Assembly: GCF_900476395.1 (NCBI RefSeq)
Contig: NZ_UIHB01000005.1
Span: forward strand, 648,813 to 712,812
Length of the DNA stretch: 64,000 nucleotides
Source of the DNA: Xanthomonas euroxanthea
GTDB taxonomy: Bacteria > Pseudomonadota > Gammaproteobacteria > Xanthomonadales > Xanthomonadaceae
Direction of reading: 5' to 3'
Of this stretch, positions 1 to 9,778 are shown piece by piece. The notes beneath the pieces are model-generated. The model made no database searches, was not told the DNA's origin, and worked only from the letters and a program-made list of their open reading frames with translations. Within the stretch, counting starts at the first letter, position 1. Every line of letters begins with the position of its first letter. A program made the position numbers and the translations under genes.

Positions 1-933
1 ACTATGGAGGTGAAACGCCCAGTTGAAGCAAACCCCGCAACGGCACGCCGTCGTCGGGAACCGTCCGCAGGTAATGCGCGACGGGACGGATACAGAAACA
101 CCCGCATCAGACAGCGACGCGGGTGCGTGATCGGAGCGACTGCTGCTTTCTTGGAGAGAAGCGGACCCAACTCCACCGTGGATAACGCTTTGGTGGACAT
201 CGGGAACAAGCGTGTCGGCTTGGTGTCGATTCTGCTCACTCTCTTTCGCAGCAACGTCTGCTGGGCGAAACCTAATCACGCTTTTTTTTACTGTCAACAC
301 TCTTTTGCATTTTTTTTTCGACAGCTGGTGGCGATGTGTCCTGTCGAGGTGGTCCCAAGACGCCGCGCGATGGCACGCGCAGCTGCCCTTCGCATGCAGT
401 GGTGCAACGACGTTTTCAAAAAAGCACTTCTTTTGTGCTGTTTTTTTTTTGCGAGGCAAACAAGCGCGATGCTCCCCACTGCACCGACGTCGCGGCGCAG
501 GCGTGGTCGCCGCAGCGTGCGCCGCCTGTCCGCCAGCTGAAAATTTTTTATCCGCCAACCTTGCTCAAGGCGTCGCACAAGCAGAAATGCGCAAACTTCT
601 TGCGCAGTTCTCGCCCCGTATGTGCATCGGCATGCGCTGCCAACGGCATGCGTTGCACACCGTGTCCGAGGTTGGATGCACGCGATGCGGCAACCGTTTT
701 TCACCGGCTGCACGCCCTCTCCTCACGACTGGCTCACGCCAGAAATCCGACACCGCGACAGTCGCGTCGTGCTCGACGATGTGGCGTGCGCATGTTCCCG
801 GCGAGGTCGTCGCTGTCGAACATCGACAAACACCTGGACTGCGATCGACGGCCGTCGCTGGCCGGTTGCACGCCGATCGGCAACGCGCACGCCATCGCCA
901 GGCGGGGACGGCGTGCTGCCACCGCCGCGCAGG
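1..933. other. Intergenic region without a convincing gene
   Basis: Open frames exist on both strands but their translations are Arg/Cys/His-rich and resemble no family I know, and none has a good ribosome binding site, so I call no gene here. The stretch differs from the rest of the window in carrying runs of 8 to 10 T (282-289, 310-318, 441-450) in otherwise GC-rich DNA. One T run follows a short hairpin. It could hold an untranslated or small RNA, but nothing proves it. Confidence 0.5.
418..450 (+). terminator. Possible hairpin plus T-run terminator
   Basis: An A-run followed by GCAC, a 7-base loop, GTGC and then ten consecutive T residues (441-450) looks like a small intrinsic terminator. 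The GC part of the stem is only 4 bp, lengthened by A:T pairing. No upstream gene is identified, so its target is unknown. Confidence 0.4.
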
Positions 934-976
934 CAAAAAAAATGGCCGCTCCAACGAGCGGCCATCCGGATTTTTT
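934..976 (-). terminator. Intrinsic terminator downstream of gcvH
   Basis: A perfect 10-bp inverted repeat (arms 942-951 and 956-965) with a CAAC loop is flanked by an A run at 934-942 and a T run at 971-976. On the minus strand it lies just after the gcvH stop codon and ends in a U-tract, as a rho-independent terminator should. The T-run on the other side means it could work in both directions. Confidence 0.9.
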
Positions 977-997
977 GGTGCGACGTGCGAAGCGAGG

Positions 998-1393
998 TCA
1001 GTGCGCGTCGTCTTCCAGCAGCTCGGCGTAGTCGTCCGGCGACAGCAGATCGTTGAGCTCTTCCTTGTCGTCGAGTTCGACCACGAAGATCCAGCCATCG
1101 CCGTAGGCGTCCTCGTTGATGGTTTCCGGCTTGTCGGTGAGTGCGCTGTTGACCTCGACGACGGTACCGCTGACCGGGCTGTAGACGTCCGAGGCGGCCT
1201 TGACCGACTCCACCACCGCTGCGCCATTGCCGACCTGCACGGTGTCGCCGACGCCCGGCAGTTCGACGTAGACCAAGTCGCCCAGCAAGCCCTGCGCATG
1301 GTCGGAGATGCCGACGGTCACGCGGCCGCTGCTTTCGACGCGGGCCCACTCGTGGGATTTGAGGAACTTGAGGTCGCCAGGGATCTCGCTCAT
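998..1393 (-). CDS. gcvH: Glycine cleavage system H protein
   Basis: The 131-residue product is a full-length GcvH, the lipoyl carrier that shuttles the aminomethyl intermediate between the P, T and L proteins of the cytoplasmic glycine cleavage complex. The lipoylation motif [13 protein letters not shown] is intact, with Lys65 the expected lipoyl-lysine. A GGAG-type ribosome binding site precedes the ATG. The gene lies 144 bases downstream of gcvT in the same direction and is followed by a strong terminator, so gcvT-gcvH probably form one unit. No gcvP is visible in the window. I looked for a glycine riboswitch upstream of the pair and did not recognise one. Confidence 0.97.
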   Translation of the reverse strand: MSEIPGDLKFLKSHEWARVESSGRVTVGISDHAQGLLGDLVYVELPGVGDTVQVGNGAAVVESVKAASDVYSPVSGTVVEVNSALTDKPETINEDAYGDGWIFVVELDDKEELNDLLSPDDYAELLEDDAH

Positions 1394-1537
1394 GGGTGTG
1401 CTCCGGGGAAACTGATGGGTTGGGGACAGGTGGCTAGTTTAGACCGCACGACAACACAGGTGCACGCGCGTGCCGGCCGATTGGCGGCGATGGATGCTGC
1501 ACGCTGCCGGACGTTGACCTGCCCGGCAGCGTTTGAC

Positions 1538-2647
1538 TCACTCGCCAAGGACGCCGGGCTGCGCCTGGCCGTCGCGCACGAACGGAAACTTCACCGCGCG
1601 CAACGGCACCTGCTTGCCACGGATGTCCACGCGCAAGTCGTCGATGCTGCCGGCCGGCACGCGCGCGAATGCGATCGCCTTGCCGAGGGTGGGCGAGAAC
1701 GTGCCGGACAGGATCTCGCCTTCGCCGCTGGCACTGAGCACGGTCTGGCCATGCCGCAGCACGCCCTTCTCATCCATCACCACACCGATCAGCTGACGCG
1801 GTGCGCCCTGCGCCTTTTGCGACTCGAGCACGGCGCGACCGACGAAGTCGCGGCCTTCGTCCAGGGCGATCGTCCAGGCCAGCGCTGCCTCGTATGGACT
1901 GACCGTGTCGTCCATGTCCTGGCCGTAGAGATTCATGCCGGCTTCCAGGCGCAAGGTATCGCGCGCGCCCAGGCCGGCCGGCTTGACGCCCTGTGCAAGC
2001 AGGGCGTTCCAGAACCCCACCGCGGCCTCCTGCGGCAACACGATTTCGAAACCGTCTTCGCCGGTGTAGCCGGTACGCGCCAGGAACAGCTCCACGCCCT
2101 CGCGCGAGCGCGTCTGCAGCGCTGCGAAACGGCCGAGCTTGCTGGCCGCTGCGGTATCGGCCGGGTCCACCAGCGCGATGACCTTGGCGCGTGCGTTGGG
2201 GCCTTGCACGGCGATCATCGCAAAGTCGCCGCGCTCTTCCACACGCACCTCGAAGCGGGCAGCCTGCTCGCCGATCCACTGCATGTCCTTTTCGCGGGTG
2301 GCGGCGTTGACCACCAGGCGGAAGAAGTCCTCGCGCAGGAAGTAGACGATCAGATCGTCGATCACCCCGCCCTGCGGATTGAGCATGCACGTGTACAGCG
2401 CCTTGCCGGAGACCTTGAGCTTGTCCACCGAATTGGCGAGCAGGTAGCGCAGGAACGCGCGCACGCGTGGACCGTGCAGGTCGACCACGGTCATGTGGCT
2501 GACGTCGAACATGCCGGCATCGCGACGCACCTGGTGGTGCTCGTCCAGCTGCGAGCCGTAGTGGATCGGCATGTCCCAACCGCCGAAGTCGACCATCTTG
2601 GCGCCAAGCGCACGATGGGTGTCGTTGAGGATGGTCTTCTGGGTCAT
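1538..2647 (-). CDS. gcvT: Aminomethyltransferase (glycine cleavage T protein)
   Basis: This is a full-length GcvT of 369 residues. It transfers the methylene group from the H-protein-bound aminomethyl moiety to tetrahydrofolate and releases ammonia. The N-terminal stretch [20 protein letters not shown] and the DVSHM motif are typical of the family, as is the [10 protein letters not shown] segment in the folate-binding part. The ATG at 2647 is chosen; an in-frame GTG two codons upstream (2653) is an alternative, and neither has a strong Shine-Dalgarno sequence. It is co-oriented with gcvH downstream. Confidence 0.96.
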   Translation of the reverse strand: MTQKTILNDTHRALGAKMVDFGGWDMPIHYGSQLDEHHQVRRDAGMFDVSHMTVVDLHGPRVRAFLRYLLANSVDKLKVSGKALYTCMLNPQGGVIDDLIVYFLREDFFRLVVNAATREKDMQWIGEQAARFEVRVEERGDFAMIAVQGPNARAKVIALVDPADTAAASKLGRFAALQTRSREGVELFLARTGYTGEDGFEIVLPQEAAVGFWNALLAQGVKPAGLGARDTLRLEAGMNLYGQDMDDTVSPYEAALAWTIALDEGRDFVGRAVLESQKAQGAPRQLIGVVMDEKGVLRHGQTVLSASGEGEILSGTFSPTLGKAIAFARVPAGSIDDLRVDIRGKQVPLRAVKFPFVRDGQAQPGVLGE

Positions 2648-2969
2648 GCGCACCGGTCCAAGGGAAAGAGGTCCATTATCGCCGCCCGGCCGCGCTTGGG
2701 GGAACGGCGCAGTACGCGGCAGTGCGCGGCCGCGCCCTGTCGGTTGGCCGTGGTGACCAACGCCTTGAACGCCCCCACCTATTGCGTGCGATGAAGCAGT
2801 TGTCCGCCTGCCCGCCTGTCCGTCGCGCGCGACCGTCGGCGTCTACGATCGCGGCCACGCAAGTGCCGCGGTGGCTCGCCACCCCGGGGCACCTGGTCTT
2901 CATTGCGTCCCACCGCACCGAGCAGGCAGCCGTGGTTTGCGCCGCGCAGACGCCGGCGCGCGTACGCGC
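2648..2969. other. Intergenic region, no feature recognised
   Basis: The 322 bases between the gcvT start and the end of the YnfA-family gene hold no convincing ORF. They should contain the gcvT promoter on the minus strand. I see no riboswitch-like fold or T-tailed terminator in it. Confidence 0.4.
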
Positions 2970-3305
2970 TCAGGCGCTGCGCGGCGAGAACATGATGATC
3001 GCCATGCCAAGCAGGCAGCAGGCGGCGCCCAGCAGATCCCAACGCGTCGGCGCCACTCCGTCCACCCACCACAGCCACAGCAGTGCGCTGGCGATATAGA
3101 CCCCGCCATAGGCGGCGTACACCCGCCCGCTGGCATCGGGATGCAGGCTCAACAACCAGACGAAGATGGCCAGGCTCAATGCCGTCGGCAGCAACAACCA
3201 GATGCTGCCGCCTTTGCGCAGCCACAGATAAGGAAGGTAGCAACCGACCAGCTCGGCGACCGCGGTGGCGGCGAACAGCAGCAGCGTGCTCGGTGCGAAA
3301 TTCAC
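2970..3305 (-). CDS. YnfA/UPF0060 family small inner-membrane protein
   Basis: The 111-residue product is almost entirely hydrophobic, with four predicted membrane segments and the family signature around [23 protein letters not shown]0060/YnfA proteins resemble small multidrug resistance transporters, but transport by this family is not firmly established. Translation starts with GTG at 3303-3305 inside the mazG stop (GTGA overlap), so the two genes are probably translationally coupled. It is assigned by family, with no specific substrate. Confidence 0.9.
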   Translation of the reverse strand: MNFAPSTLLLFAATAVAELVGCYLPYLWLRKGGSIWLLLPTALSLAIFVWLLSLHPDASGRVYAAYGGVYIASALLWLWWVDGVAPTRWDLLGAACCLLGMAIIMFSPRSA

Positions 3306-4261
3306 GCGCGGCCTGACCTGTCCAGGCCCTGCGTGTCGACATCAGCCTGTTGCTGCGCCGAGAGGTCGGGTGCCCGATCGCTGCGCACCGGCGTGGCAGT
3401 GACAGGCGTCGCGGCGCCCGGTTGGTCGGGAATGGATGGAGCGCTGCCTCGTTCGCCGCGCTTGACCTGTTGCCACAGCGCCTCCTGCTCGTGCAGCGAT
3501 AGCGCGGCCAGCGCGGTGCCATCCGCCTGTGCCTGCGCCTCCATGGCGCGGAAGCGGCGCTCGAACTTGAGATTGGCATGCCGCAGCGCCGCTCCCACGT
3601 CGACCTTGGCATGGCGCGCCAGGTTGGCGCAGACGAACAACACATCGCCGAGTTCGTCTTCCAGCCGTGCCTGGTTGTCGGCGACCGCACCACGGGCAAA
3701 CTCCACGCGCAGCTCTTCGATTTCTTCCTGCAATTTTTCCAGCACCGGCGCCGGGCCAGGCCAATCGAAGCCGACCCGAGCCGCGCGCGATTGCAGCTTG
3801 GTGGAGCGCTGCCACTCCGGCAGGCCGCGTGCGATGCCGGCGAGTGCGGAGTCGTCCTGATGGCCCGCTGCGCGACGTTCGGCACGCTTGATCTGCTCCC
3901 AGTTGGCGCTCACCGCCTGCGCGTCGTCGGCGCGCTGCTCGGCGAAGACATGCGGATGGCGGCGCACCAGCTTGTCGCTGAGCGTGGCGACCACCTCGGC
4001 GAATCCGAATGCGCCCTGCTCGGCGGCCATCTGCGAATGGAAGACCACTTGCAGCAGCAGGTCGCCCAACTCGTCGCGCAGACCCGCAAGGTCGTTACGG
4101 TCGATGGCGTCGGCGACTTCGTAGGCTTCCTCGATGGTGTACGGGGCGATGCTGGCGAAGGTCTGCTCCACATCCCACGGGCAGCCATGCTCAGAATCGC
4201 GCAGACGCGCCATCAGTTGCAGCAAGCGCTGGATGTCGCCGGTCGGCGGGGACTCAGACAT
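3302..4261 (-). CDS. mazG: Nucleoside triphosphate pyrophosphohydrolase MazG
   Basis: The 319-residue protein carries two MazG domains; the first has the metal-binding pattern [15 protein letters not shown] followed by [13 protein letters not shown], and a second, similar ELGDVLF segment follows. MazG hydrolyses NTPs to NMP and pyrophosphate and in E. coli also lowers ppGpp during starvation. The ATG at 4259-4261 is preceded by an AGGAAG ribosome binding site; the longer open frame upstream has no such support. The C-terminal tail of about 50 residues is a Pro/Thr/Ala-rich extension. It overlaps the downstream YnfA-family gene by four bases. Confidence 0.95.
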   Translation of the reverse strand: MSESPPTGDIQRLLQLMARLRDSEHGCPWDVEQTFASIAPYTIEEAYEVADAIDRNDLAGLRDELGDLLLQVVFHSQMAAEQGAFGFAEVVATLSDKLVRRHPHVFAEQRADDAQAVSANWEQIKRAERRAAGHQDDSALAGIARGLPEWQRSTKLQSRAARVGFDWPGPAPVLEKLQEEIEELRVEFARGAVADNQARLEDELGDVLFVCANLARHAKVDVGAALRHANLKFERRFRAMEAQAQADGTALAALSLHEQEALWQQVKRGERGSAPSIPDQPGAATPVTATPVRSDRAPDLSAQQQADVDTQGLDRSGRA

Positions 4262-4435
4262 GGTGTCTTCCTGATAGGTGTGGTGCAGCTGAGTGGCGTG
4301 CCAAGGCGATGCCGCCGGCACGTGCCGTAGCAGCTGATGGCAGGCGATGGGGAAGCACTGCGCCGGACATGGCGGCGTCGGCACTACGCGCCGCCACCGG
4401 AGCCATCCGGCGAGCGCGCAGGCCGCCAGCGCTGC

Positions 4436-5236
4436 TCACACCAGCCAGCTGCGCCACGGCAGATTGGGATCGCCCAGCGCGATGAAATCGCCATTGAGCA
4501 AGGTGTCGCGGCGGTTGTAACGGAACGGTTTGCCGGTGCCGCCGGCCAGCAGCACACCGCCGGCGGCATGCAGCACGCACTGGCCGGCCGCGGTGTCCCA
4601 CTCGGAGGTGGGGCCGAAGCGCGGATACACGTCCAGGTCGCCCTCGGCGATGCGGCAGAACTTCAACGACGACCCTTGCGCGACCACGTCGATCTGGCCC
4701 ATGCGCTCCAGCGCGGCGGCGGTGCGCGCGTCGCGATGCGAGCGACTGGCGGCGACCCGCAGCGGCGTGGCCGCCGGCGTGCGCGTATGCAGCATCTCGT
4801 CGCGATCGCCATCGCGGCGGTAGGCATTCTCGCCCCGGGCGGCATACCAGACCCGGCCATCGACCGGCGCCTGCACCACGCCGAGCACCGGCGCACCCAT
4901 GTGGATCAGTGCGATGTTGACGCTGAACTCGCCGTTGCGCTTGACGAACTCGCGGGTACCGTCGAGCGGATCGACCAGCCAGTAGCTGGTCCAGAACTGC
5001 CGGTCTTCCCAGGCCACGTGCGCGGATTCCTCCGACAGCACCGGCACATCCGGGGTGACCCGGCGCAAGCCGTCAACGATGACACGATTGGCGGCCAGGT
5101 CGGCCTGGGTCAACGGGCTGGCGTCGTCCTTGAGCTCCACCGCGAAATCCTGCGCATAGACATCCATGATCGCCGCCCCCGCCTCGCGGGCAATGGCGAT
5201 CACGGTTTCGCGCAGTTCCATCGGGATGCGGATCAT
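4436..5236 (-). CDS. cysQ: 3'(2'),5'-bisphosphate nucleotidase CysQ
   Basis: The 266-residue protein belongs to the inositol monophosphatase superfamily and matches CysQ, which removes the 3'-phosphate from PAP(S) to recycle sulfate-assimilation by-products. The metal-binding motif DPLDGTREF and the downstream WDTAAGQCVLHAAGG segment are both intact. The ATG at 5234-5236 overlaps the nudE stop codon (ATGA), so the genes are translationally coupled. A longer frame adding six residues is possible but less likely. The neighbouring nudix gene also handles adenylate derivatives, which fits a shared nucleotide-housekeeping role. Confidence 0.95.
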   Translation of the reverse strand: MIRIPMELRETVIAIAREAGAAIMDVYAQDFAVELKDDASPLTQADLAANRVIVDGLRRVTPDVPVLSEESAHVAWEDRQFWTSYWLVDPLDGTREFVKRNGEFSVNIALIHMGAPVLGVVQAPVDGRVWYAARGENAYRRDGDRDEMLHTRTPAATPLRVAASRSHRDARTAAALERMGQIDVVAQGSSLKFCRIAEGDLDVYPRFGPTSEWDTAAGQCVLHAAGGVLLAGGTGKPFRYNRRDTLLNGDFIALGDPNLPWRSWLV

Positions 5237-5781
5237 GGATTGCGCTCCAGCCACTCGCGCGCAATGAACAAGGCGGCCAGCGAACGGCCTTCGGAAAAAT
5301 CGTCGCGCAGCATCAAGTCGTCCAGACGGGCGATCGGCCAGGGCACCACTTCCATCTCTTCCGGCTCGTCGCCGACCAGGCGCTCGGGATAGAGGTCGCG
5401 CGCCAGCACCAACCAGGATTGGTGACTCATATAAGTAGGAGCGAGCGTCATTGCGCGCAACACCTGCACCTGGCGCGCGCCGTAGCCGGCTTCTTCCTTG
5501 AGTTCGCGGTCGGCGGCCTGCTCCGGCGTTTCGCCGGCATCGATGCGGCCCTTGACCAGGCCCAGCTCGTAGCGATGCACGCCGGCGGCGTACTCGCGCA
5601 CCAGCAACACGGTCTGCGCATCCAGCATCGGCACCACCACCACCGCGCCATGGCCCTGGCTGAGTTGACGCTCGTAGAGGCGACGCTCGCCGTTGGAAAA
5701 CTCCAGATCCAGCTGCTGGCGACGGAACGGCCCGTCACCCAGATCGGTGATCTTGTGGATGGTCGGCAGGCGCGGGCTCAT
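5233..5781 (-). CDS. nudE: ADP compounds hydrolase NudE (Nudix)
   Basis: This 182-residue protein has a complete Nudix box, reading from GRIDAGETPEQAADRELKEE into AGYG, the metal-binding helix that hydrolyses nucleoside diphosphates linked to other groups. The flanking sequence (PTYMSHQSWLVLARDLYPE) resembles E. coli NudE, which acts on ADP-ribose, NADH and diadenosine polyphosphates. The ATG at 5781 begins the conserved part; the longer open frame upstream runs into the divergent bioA gene. It is the first gene of a minus-strand run nudE-cysQ, with a four-base overlap into cysQ. Exact substrate preference is inferred from the family. Confidence 0.92.
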   Translation of the reverse strand: MSPRLPTIHKITDLGDGPFRRQQLDLEFSNGERRLYERQLSQGHGAVVVVPMLDAQTVLLVREYAAGVHRYELGLVKGRIDAGETPEQAADRELKEEAGYGARQVQVLRAMTLAPTYMSHQSWLVLARDLYPERLVGDEPEEMEVVPWPIARLDDLMLRDDFSEGRSLAALFIAREWLERNP

Positions 5782-5822
5782 GCGCAGCACGCAGCGGCGG
5801 AGCCGACCGATAGAATAGGCGT

Positions 5823-7241
5823 ATGCATCGACATGTTCATGAACCCGAAATCCTAGCAGACCCGGCAGCCTCCCAAGCTGACGAACATTGGCGACAACGC
5901 GATCTTCAGGTGCTGTGGCACCCCTGCACGCAGATGCGCGAACACCCGCACACACTGCCACTGGTGCCGATCGCGCGTGGCGATGGTGCGTGGCTGATCG
6001 GCCACGACGGTCGCCACTACCTGGACGCGGTCAGCAGTTGGTGGACCAACCTGTTCGGCCATAGCGAGCCGCGCATCGGCGCGGCCATCGCGCGCCAGGC
6101 TGGCGAACTGGAGCAGGTGATGCTGGCCGGCTTCACCCATGCGCCCGCCGTGCAGCTGGCCGAGCGCCTGCTGGCGATCGCGCCGCGCCAGGCCGGCCGC
6201 GCGCCGTTGTCCAAGGTGTTCTATGCCGACAACGGCTCGGCCGGCGTGGAAGTGGCCTTGAAGATGGCCTTCCATTATTTCCACAACCGCGGCGAGCATC
6301 GCCGCACGCGTTTCGTCGCGCTGGAAAACGGCTACCACGGCGAGACCATCGGCGCGCTGTCGGTCGGCGACATTCCGTTGTATCGGCGCGTGTATGCGCC
6401 GTTGCTGCTGGAGTCGATCTTTGCGCCCTCGCCCGATGCCTACCTGGCCGAGCCTGGACAGAGCGCGGAGGACTACGCACTGCAGGCGGCCGACGCGCTG
6501 CAGGCGGTGTTCGAACGATCGCCCGGGGAAATCTGCGCACTGATCTTGGAGCCGCGCGTGCAGTGCGCAGGCGGCATGCGCATGTATCACCCGGCCTACC
6601 TGCGCCGTGCGCGCGAACTGTGCGATGCGCATGGCGCGTTCCTGATCGCCGACGAGATCGCCACCGGCTTCGGCCGCACCGGCAGCCTGTTCGCCTGCGA
6701 ACAGGCCGGAATCATGCCCGACCTGTTGTGCCTGTCCAAGGGGCTGACCGGCGGATTCCTGCCGTTGTCGGCGGTACTGGCCACGCAGCAGTTGTACGAC
6801 GCATTCCTGGACGACTCGCGCGAGCGTGCGTTCCTGCATTCGCATAGCTACACCGGCAATCCGCTGGCGTGCGCGGCCGCGTTGGCGACCCTGCAGATCT
6901 TTGCAGACGACGACGTGATTGCACGCAACCAGCGCACCGCCGCGCACATGAGCGCGCTTGCGGCGCAGATCGGCGAACACCCCGCGGTGGCGGACGTGCG
7001 CCAGGCCGGCATGATCGTGGCCTTCGAACTCACGCAGGGCGGCGACAAGCGCACGCCGTTCCCGTCTGCGGCACGGGTAGGCCTGAAGGCCTATCGCGCC
7101 GCACTGGACAAGGGCGTGGTGCTGCGCCCACTCGGCGACGTGCTGTACTGGATGCCGCCGTACTGCGTGGACGACGCGCAACTTGCGCTGTTGGCGGCGA
7201 CCACCCGCCACGCCATCGAGGAGGCCGTTGCATGCGCCTGA
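5823..7241 (+). CDS. bioA: Adenosylmethionine-8-amino-7-oxononanoate aminotransferase
   Basis: The 472-residue protein is a class III PLP-dependent aminotransferase matching BioA, which makes 7,8-diaminopelargonic acid (biotin pathway) using S-adenosylmethionine as amino donor. Diagnostic stretches are [10 protein letters not shown] near the N-terminus, [29 protein letters not shown] and [16 protein letters not shown], where Lys306 is the PLP-binding lysine. Transcription diverges from nudE, with only 41 bases between the start codons, so the promoters overlap. It overlaps rsmE at its 3' end by ten bases. No other biotin genes are in the window. Confidence 0.96.
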   Translation: MHRHVHEPEILADPAASQADEHWRQRDLQVLWHPCTQMREHPHTLPLVPIARGDGAWLIGHDGRHYLDAVSSWWTNLFGHSEPRIGAAIARQAGELEQVMLAGFTHAPAVQLAERLLAIAPRQAGRAPLSKVFYADNGSAGVEVALKMAFHYFHNRGEHRRTRFVALENGYHGETIGALSVGDIPLYRRVYAPLLLESIFAPSPDAYLAEPGQSAEDYALQAADALQAVFERSPGEICALILEPRVQCAGGMRMYHPAYLRRARELCDAHGAFLIADEIATGFGRTGSLFACEQAGIMPDLLCLSKGLTGGFLPLSAVLATQQLYDAFLDDSRERAFLHSHSYTGNPLACAAALATLQIFADDDVIARNQRTAAHMSALAAQIGEHPAVADVRQAGMIVAFELTQGGDKRTPFPSAARVGLKAYRAALDKGVVLRPLGDVLYWMPPYCVDDAQLALLAATTRHAIEEAVACA

Positions 7242-7966
7242 CCCGTTCCCATGTGGCACTGCCGCTGCACTGCGACCAGGAGCTGACGCTGCCGGAAGCC
7301 TCGGCCAATCACCTGCTGCGCGTGCTGCGGCTGCGCGAGGGCGATGCCTGCGTCCTGTTCAACGGCGACGGCAGCGACTACCACGCACGCATCACCCTGG
7401 CCGGCAAACGCGAGGCGCGCGCAGTGGTGGACCGGGTCGAGCCGCTGTGCAACGAATCGCCGTTGTCGATCACCCTGATCCAGGGCATCGCGCGCGGCGA
7501 GAAGATGGACCTGATCCTGCAGAAGGCCACCGAGCTGGGGGTGACGGCGGTGGTACCGGTCAACGCCGAGCGCACCGAGGTCAAGCTGGACCCGGCGCGC
7601 ATGGAAAAACGCCTGGCGCATTGGCGCAGCGTGGTGGTGTCGGCCTGCGAACAATCCGGGCGTGCACGCGTTCCCACGATCGCGGCGCCGCACGGCCTGC
7701 AGGAGGCGGCCCGAGCCAGCGACCCGCAGGCGCTACGGCTGACGCTGGACCCGCACGGCGAGCATCGCCTGGGCAGCCTGGCGCTGGGCGCGCAACCGCA
7801 TGTGATCGTGGCGATCGGCCCGGAAGGCGGCTGGTCGCCGCGCGATCGCACGACCCTCGCCGAGGCCGGTTTCAGCGGCCTGCAACTGGGACCGCGCATC
7901 TTGCGCACCGAAACGGCGGGGCTGGCGGCGATTGCGGCGCTGCAGTCGCGGTTCGGGGATCTATAG
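7232..7966 (+). CDS. rsmE: 16S rRNA (uracil1498-N3)-methyltransferase RsmE
   Basis: The 244-residue product is a SPOUT-fold methyltransferase. The C-terminal knot sequence IGPEGGWSPRD, followed by LGPRILRTETA, is the SAM-binding trefoil knot, and the middle KATELGVTAVVPV stretch is typical of RsmE. It methylates N3 of U1498 in 16S rRNA. The ATG at 7232 lies within the last codons of bioA, giving a ten-base overlap and implying co-transcription. The open frame continues far upstream inside bioA, but the conserved part starts here ([12 protein letters not shown]). Confidence 0.95.
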   Translation: MRLTRSHVALPLHCDQELTLPEASANHLLRVLRLREGDACVLFNGDGSDYHARITLAGKREARAVVDRVEPLCNESPLSITLIQGIARGEKMDLILQKATELGVTAVVPVNAERTEVKLDPARMEKRLAHWRSVVVSACEQSGRARVPTIAAPHGLQEAARASDPQALRLTLDPHGEHRLGSLALGAQPHVIVAIGPEGGWSPRDRTTLAEAGFSGLQLGPRILRTETAGLAAIAALQSRFGDL

Positions 7967-7978
7967 CGCGGTGTCGTC

Positions 7979-8046
7979 GTAGGAGCGCACCCGGGCGCGA
8001 CCGGGCGTTATCGGGCACGCTTCGTCGCGCCCGGGTGCGCTCCTAC
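7979..8046. repeat. REP-like palindromic element, copy 1
   Basis: A perfect 22-bp inverted repeat (arms 7979-8000 and 8025-8046, beginning GTAGGAGCGCACC) surrounds a 24-base GC-rich loop. Elements beginning GTAGGAGC are the usual form of REP sequences in Xanthomonas, Stenotrophomonas and Pseudomonas. It starts 13 bases after the rsmE stop and could act as a transcript end. There is no T-tract. Confidence 0.85.
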
Positions 8047-8140
8047 GGGAATGCGGAGTCGATCGACATTGCCGCCTCCACTGCGTGCTTGTCTTGAAGG
8101 CCCCGTCCACCGCGTGCCGGTCCGGTCACCCCGTTGACTC

Positions 8141-8188
8141 GTAGGAGCGCACCCGGGCGCGACCGGGCGTTATCGGGTGCGCTTCTAC
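8141..8188. repeat. REP-like palindromic element, copy 2 (internally deleted)
   Basis: This copy has the same left arm as copy 1, but part of the loop and right arm is missing, leaving a short GTGCGCTTCTAC end. The roughly 90 bases before it (8050-8140) are nearly identical to those before copy 3, so the whole element-plus-spacer unit has been duplicated in tandem. Confidence 0.8.
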
Positions 8189-8281
8189 GGGAATGCGGAG
8201 TCTATCGACATTGCCGCCTCCACTGCGTGCTTGTCTTGAAGGCCCGTCCACCGCGTGCCGGTCCGGCACCCCCGTTGACTC

Positions 8282-8349
8282 GTAGGAGCGCACCTGGGCG
8301 CGACGGGGCGTTATCGGGCACGCTTCGTCGCGCCCGGGTGCGCTCCTAC
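8282..8349. repeat. REP-like palindromic element, copy 3
   Basis: This copy is full length like copy 1, with two substitutions in the left arm region that break perfect pairing. It sits 62 bases beyond the glk stop codon (minus strand) and so lies between two converging transcription units. Confidence 0.8.
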
Positions 8350-8411
8350 GGGAATGCGGGGTTGATCGGTTTGGTGCAGCCAGACGGCTGCACCTGGAGC
8401 TGCGCGGGCGC

Positions 8412-9428
8412 TCAGCGGCCGTGCTGCAGGAACCAGCTGGCCGCGCCGATTACACCGAGCTGGCCGTGCTCGACGATGCTGACCGGCACCTGCTCCAGCG
8501 CCGGACGCAATGGGCCCTTGTCGAGCAGACGTGCGACGAAATCGCTTGCGGCCACGAATGCGGCGATCTGCGGCAGAAAGCCACCCGCCAGATAGACGCC
8601 GCTGCGCACGCCGTAGAGCAACATCATGTCGCCGACCACGCTTCCCATGAAGCCGCAAAACGCCTGTAGCGCGTCGCGTGCCAGCATGTCCTCGCCAGCC
8701 AGTGCCGCGGCGGTAACGTCGGCCGGGCTGGCGTGCACCACCGGCACGCCACGCAGCGCGGCCAGGGCGGTGTAGAGATTCAACAGGCCCGGGCCGGACA
8801 GCAGATGCTCGGTGGCCACGTGCGTGCGCGTGCGACGCAGCTCCTGCAGCAGGGCCACTTCCAGATCGCTGGCTGCCGCAAGCGCGGCGTGGCCGGCCTC
8901 GGTCGGCAACACCACCGGGTTGGCGCCATTGGGAATCCACAACGCCGCGCCCAGGCCGGTGCCGGGGCCGAGTATCAGCGCCGGACCCGGCGCGCCCTGC
9001 GGCGGGCCGGACAACTGCATGACCTGATTGCCGGCCATGTAGTTGGCCGCATGCGCCACCGCTTCGAAATCGTTGACCAGATGCAACGCCTGCATGCCGA
9101 GCTGGCGACGGATCTGCTCCGGCGACAGTACCCACGGCAAATTGGCGGTGATCACGCTGCCGTCTTCCAGCGCATAACCGGCACTGGCGATGACGCCGCG
9201 CATCACCGGTGCGCAGCCCAGCTCCGCAAAGAACGCGGCCATGATCTCGGCCAGACCCGGATAATCGGCGCATCGGTACTTGCGATAGTCCAGCACCGTG
9301 ACCGGTTGGCGTGGATCGACGCCTTCGCACACCAGCGCCAGGCGTACATGCGTCCCGCCAACGTCTGCGGCAACGAAGGTTTCGGGGCGTGGAAAGGCCA
9401 CCGCTTCCATTGGACTGCTTGCGCTCAC
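8412..9428 (-). CDS. glk: Glucokinase (ROK/Glk-type sugar kinase)
   Basis: The 338-residue protein matches bacterial glucokinases of the E. coli Glk type. ADVGGTHVRLAL near the N-terminus is the phosphate-binding loop, LVNDFEAVA carries the catalytic Asp region, and LGPGTGLGAALW and PTEAGHAAL are the other family motifs. It phosphorylates glucose (or a similar hexose) in the cytoplasm. The GTG at 9426-9428 is chosen because an AGGAG sequence lies six bases upstream. It diverges from the TonB-dependent receptor, with two LacI-type palindromes in the shared upstream region, so it is probably co-regulated with the glycan cluster. Whether it acts on glucose or another released sugar is not determined by sequence. 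Confidence 0.9.
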   Translation of the reverse strand: MSASSPMEAVAFPRPETFVAADVGGTHVRLALVCEGVDPRQPVTVLDYRKYRCADYPGLAEIMAAFFAELGCAPVMRGVIASAGYALEDGSVITANLPWVLSPEQIRRQLGMQALHLVNDFEAVAHAANYMAGNQVMQLSGPPQGAPGPALILGPGTGLGAALWIPNGANPVVLPTEAGHAALAAASDLEVALLQELRRTRTHVATEHLLSGPGLLNLYTALAALRGVPVVHASPADVTAAALAGEDMLARDALQAFCGFMGSVVGDMMLLYGVRSGVYLAGGFLPQIAAFVAASDFVARLLDKGPLRPALEQVPVSIVEHGQLGVIGAASWFLQHGR

Positions 9429-9494
9429 GCATTCTCCTGATAAGTGGTCGCGGGCTGGCGTCATCTTCCGTTATCCGACGAACGGTCACGGATA

Positions 9495-9506
9495 GACAAC
9501 GTTGTC
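9495..9506. promoter_or_regulatory. LacI-type operator-like palindrome (glk side)
   Basis: GACAACGTTGTC is a perfect 12-bp palindrome 67 bases upstream of the glk start. Its centre has the CG step typical of LacI/GalR-family sites. It shares the GACAACG-TGTC core with the second site 284 bases away. Confidence 0.6.
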
Positions 9507-9778
9507 AGTAATCGCCTTGTAACGCAACCGTGGCGATCACGATTTGAACAGGATGCCGCCAATTTCATCGTCCACTGAAAATCCGCACCCCGGGCAACGA
9601 TTTCAGCACAAATCGAGACGCCGTATCGGCCTGTGCGCCATTCCCCATAGAAACAGCCGATCGCACCGCAGGCACAGCATTGGTGCGCTGCGCGGTCGCG
9701 GCGGCACCCTGCGCGGCATCGCCGGGAAATGCTGCATTGCAGCGCAATCGCAGCAGCTTCAGAGATCTGTGACGATGT

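Noticed and set aside
4..540. 178-codon ORF at the left edge
   Set aside because: No ribosome binding site, Arg-rich and unlike any family; it runs through the T-tracts and hairpin.
2648..2969. Glycine riboswitch upstream of gcvT
   Set aside because: No tandem glycine aptamer pattern could be recognised; absence is not proven without a covariance search.
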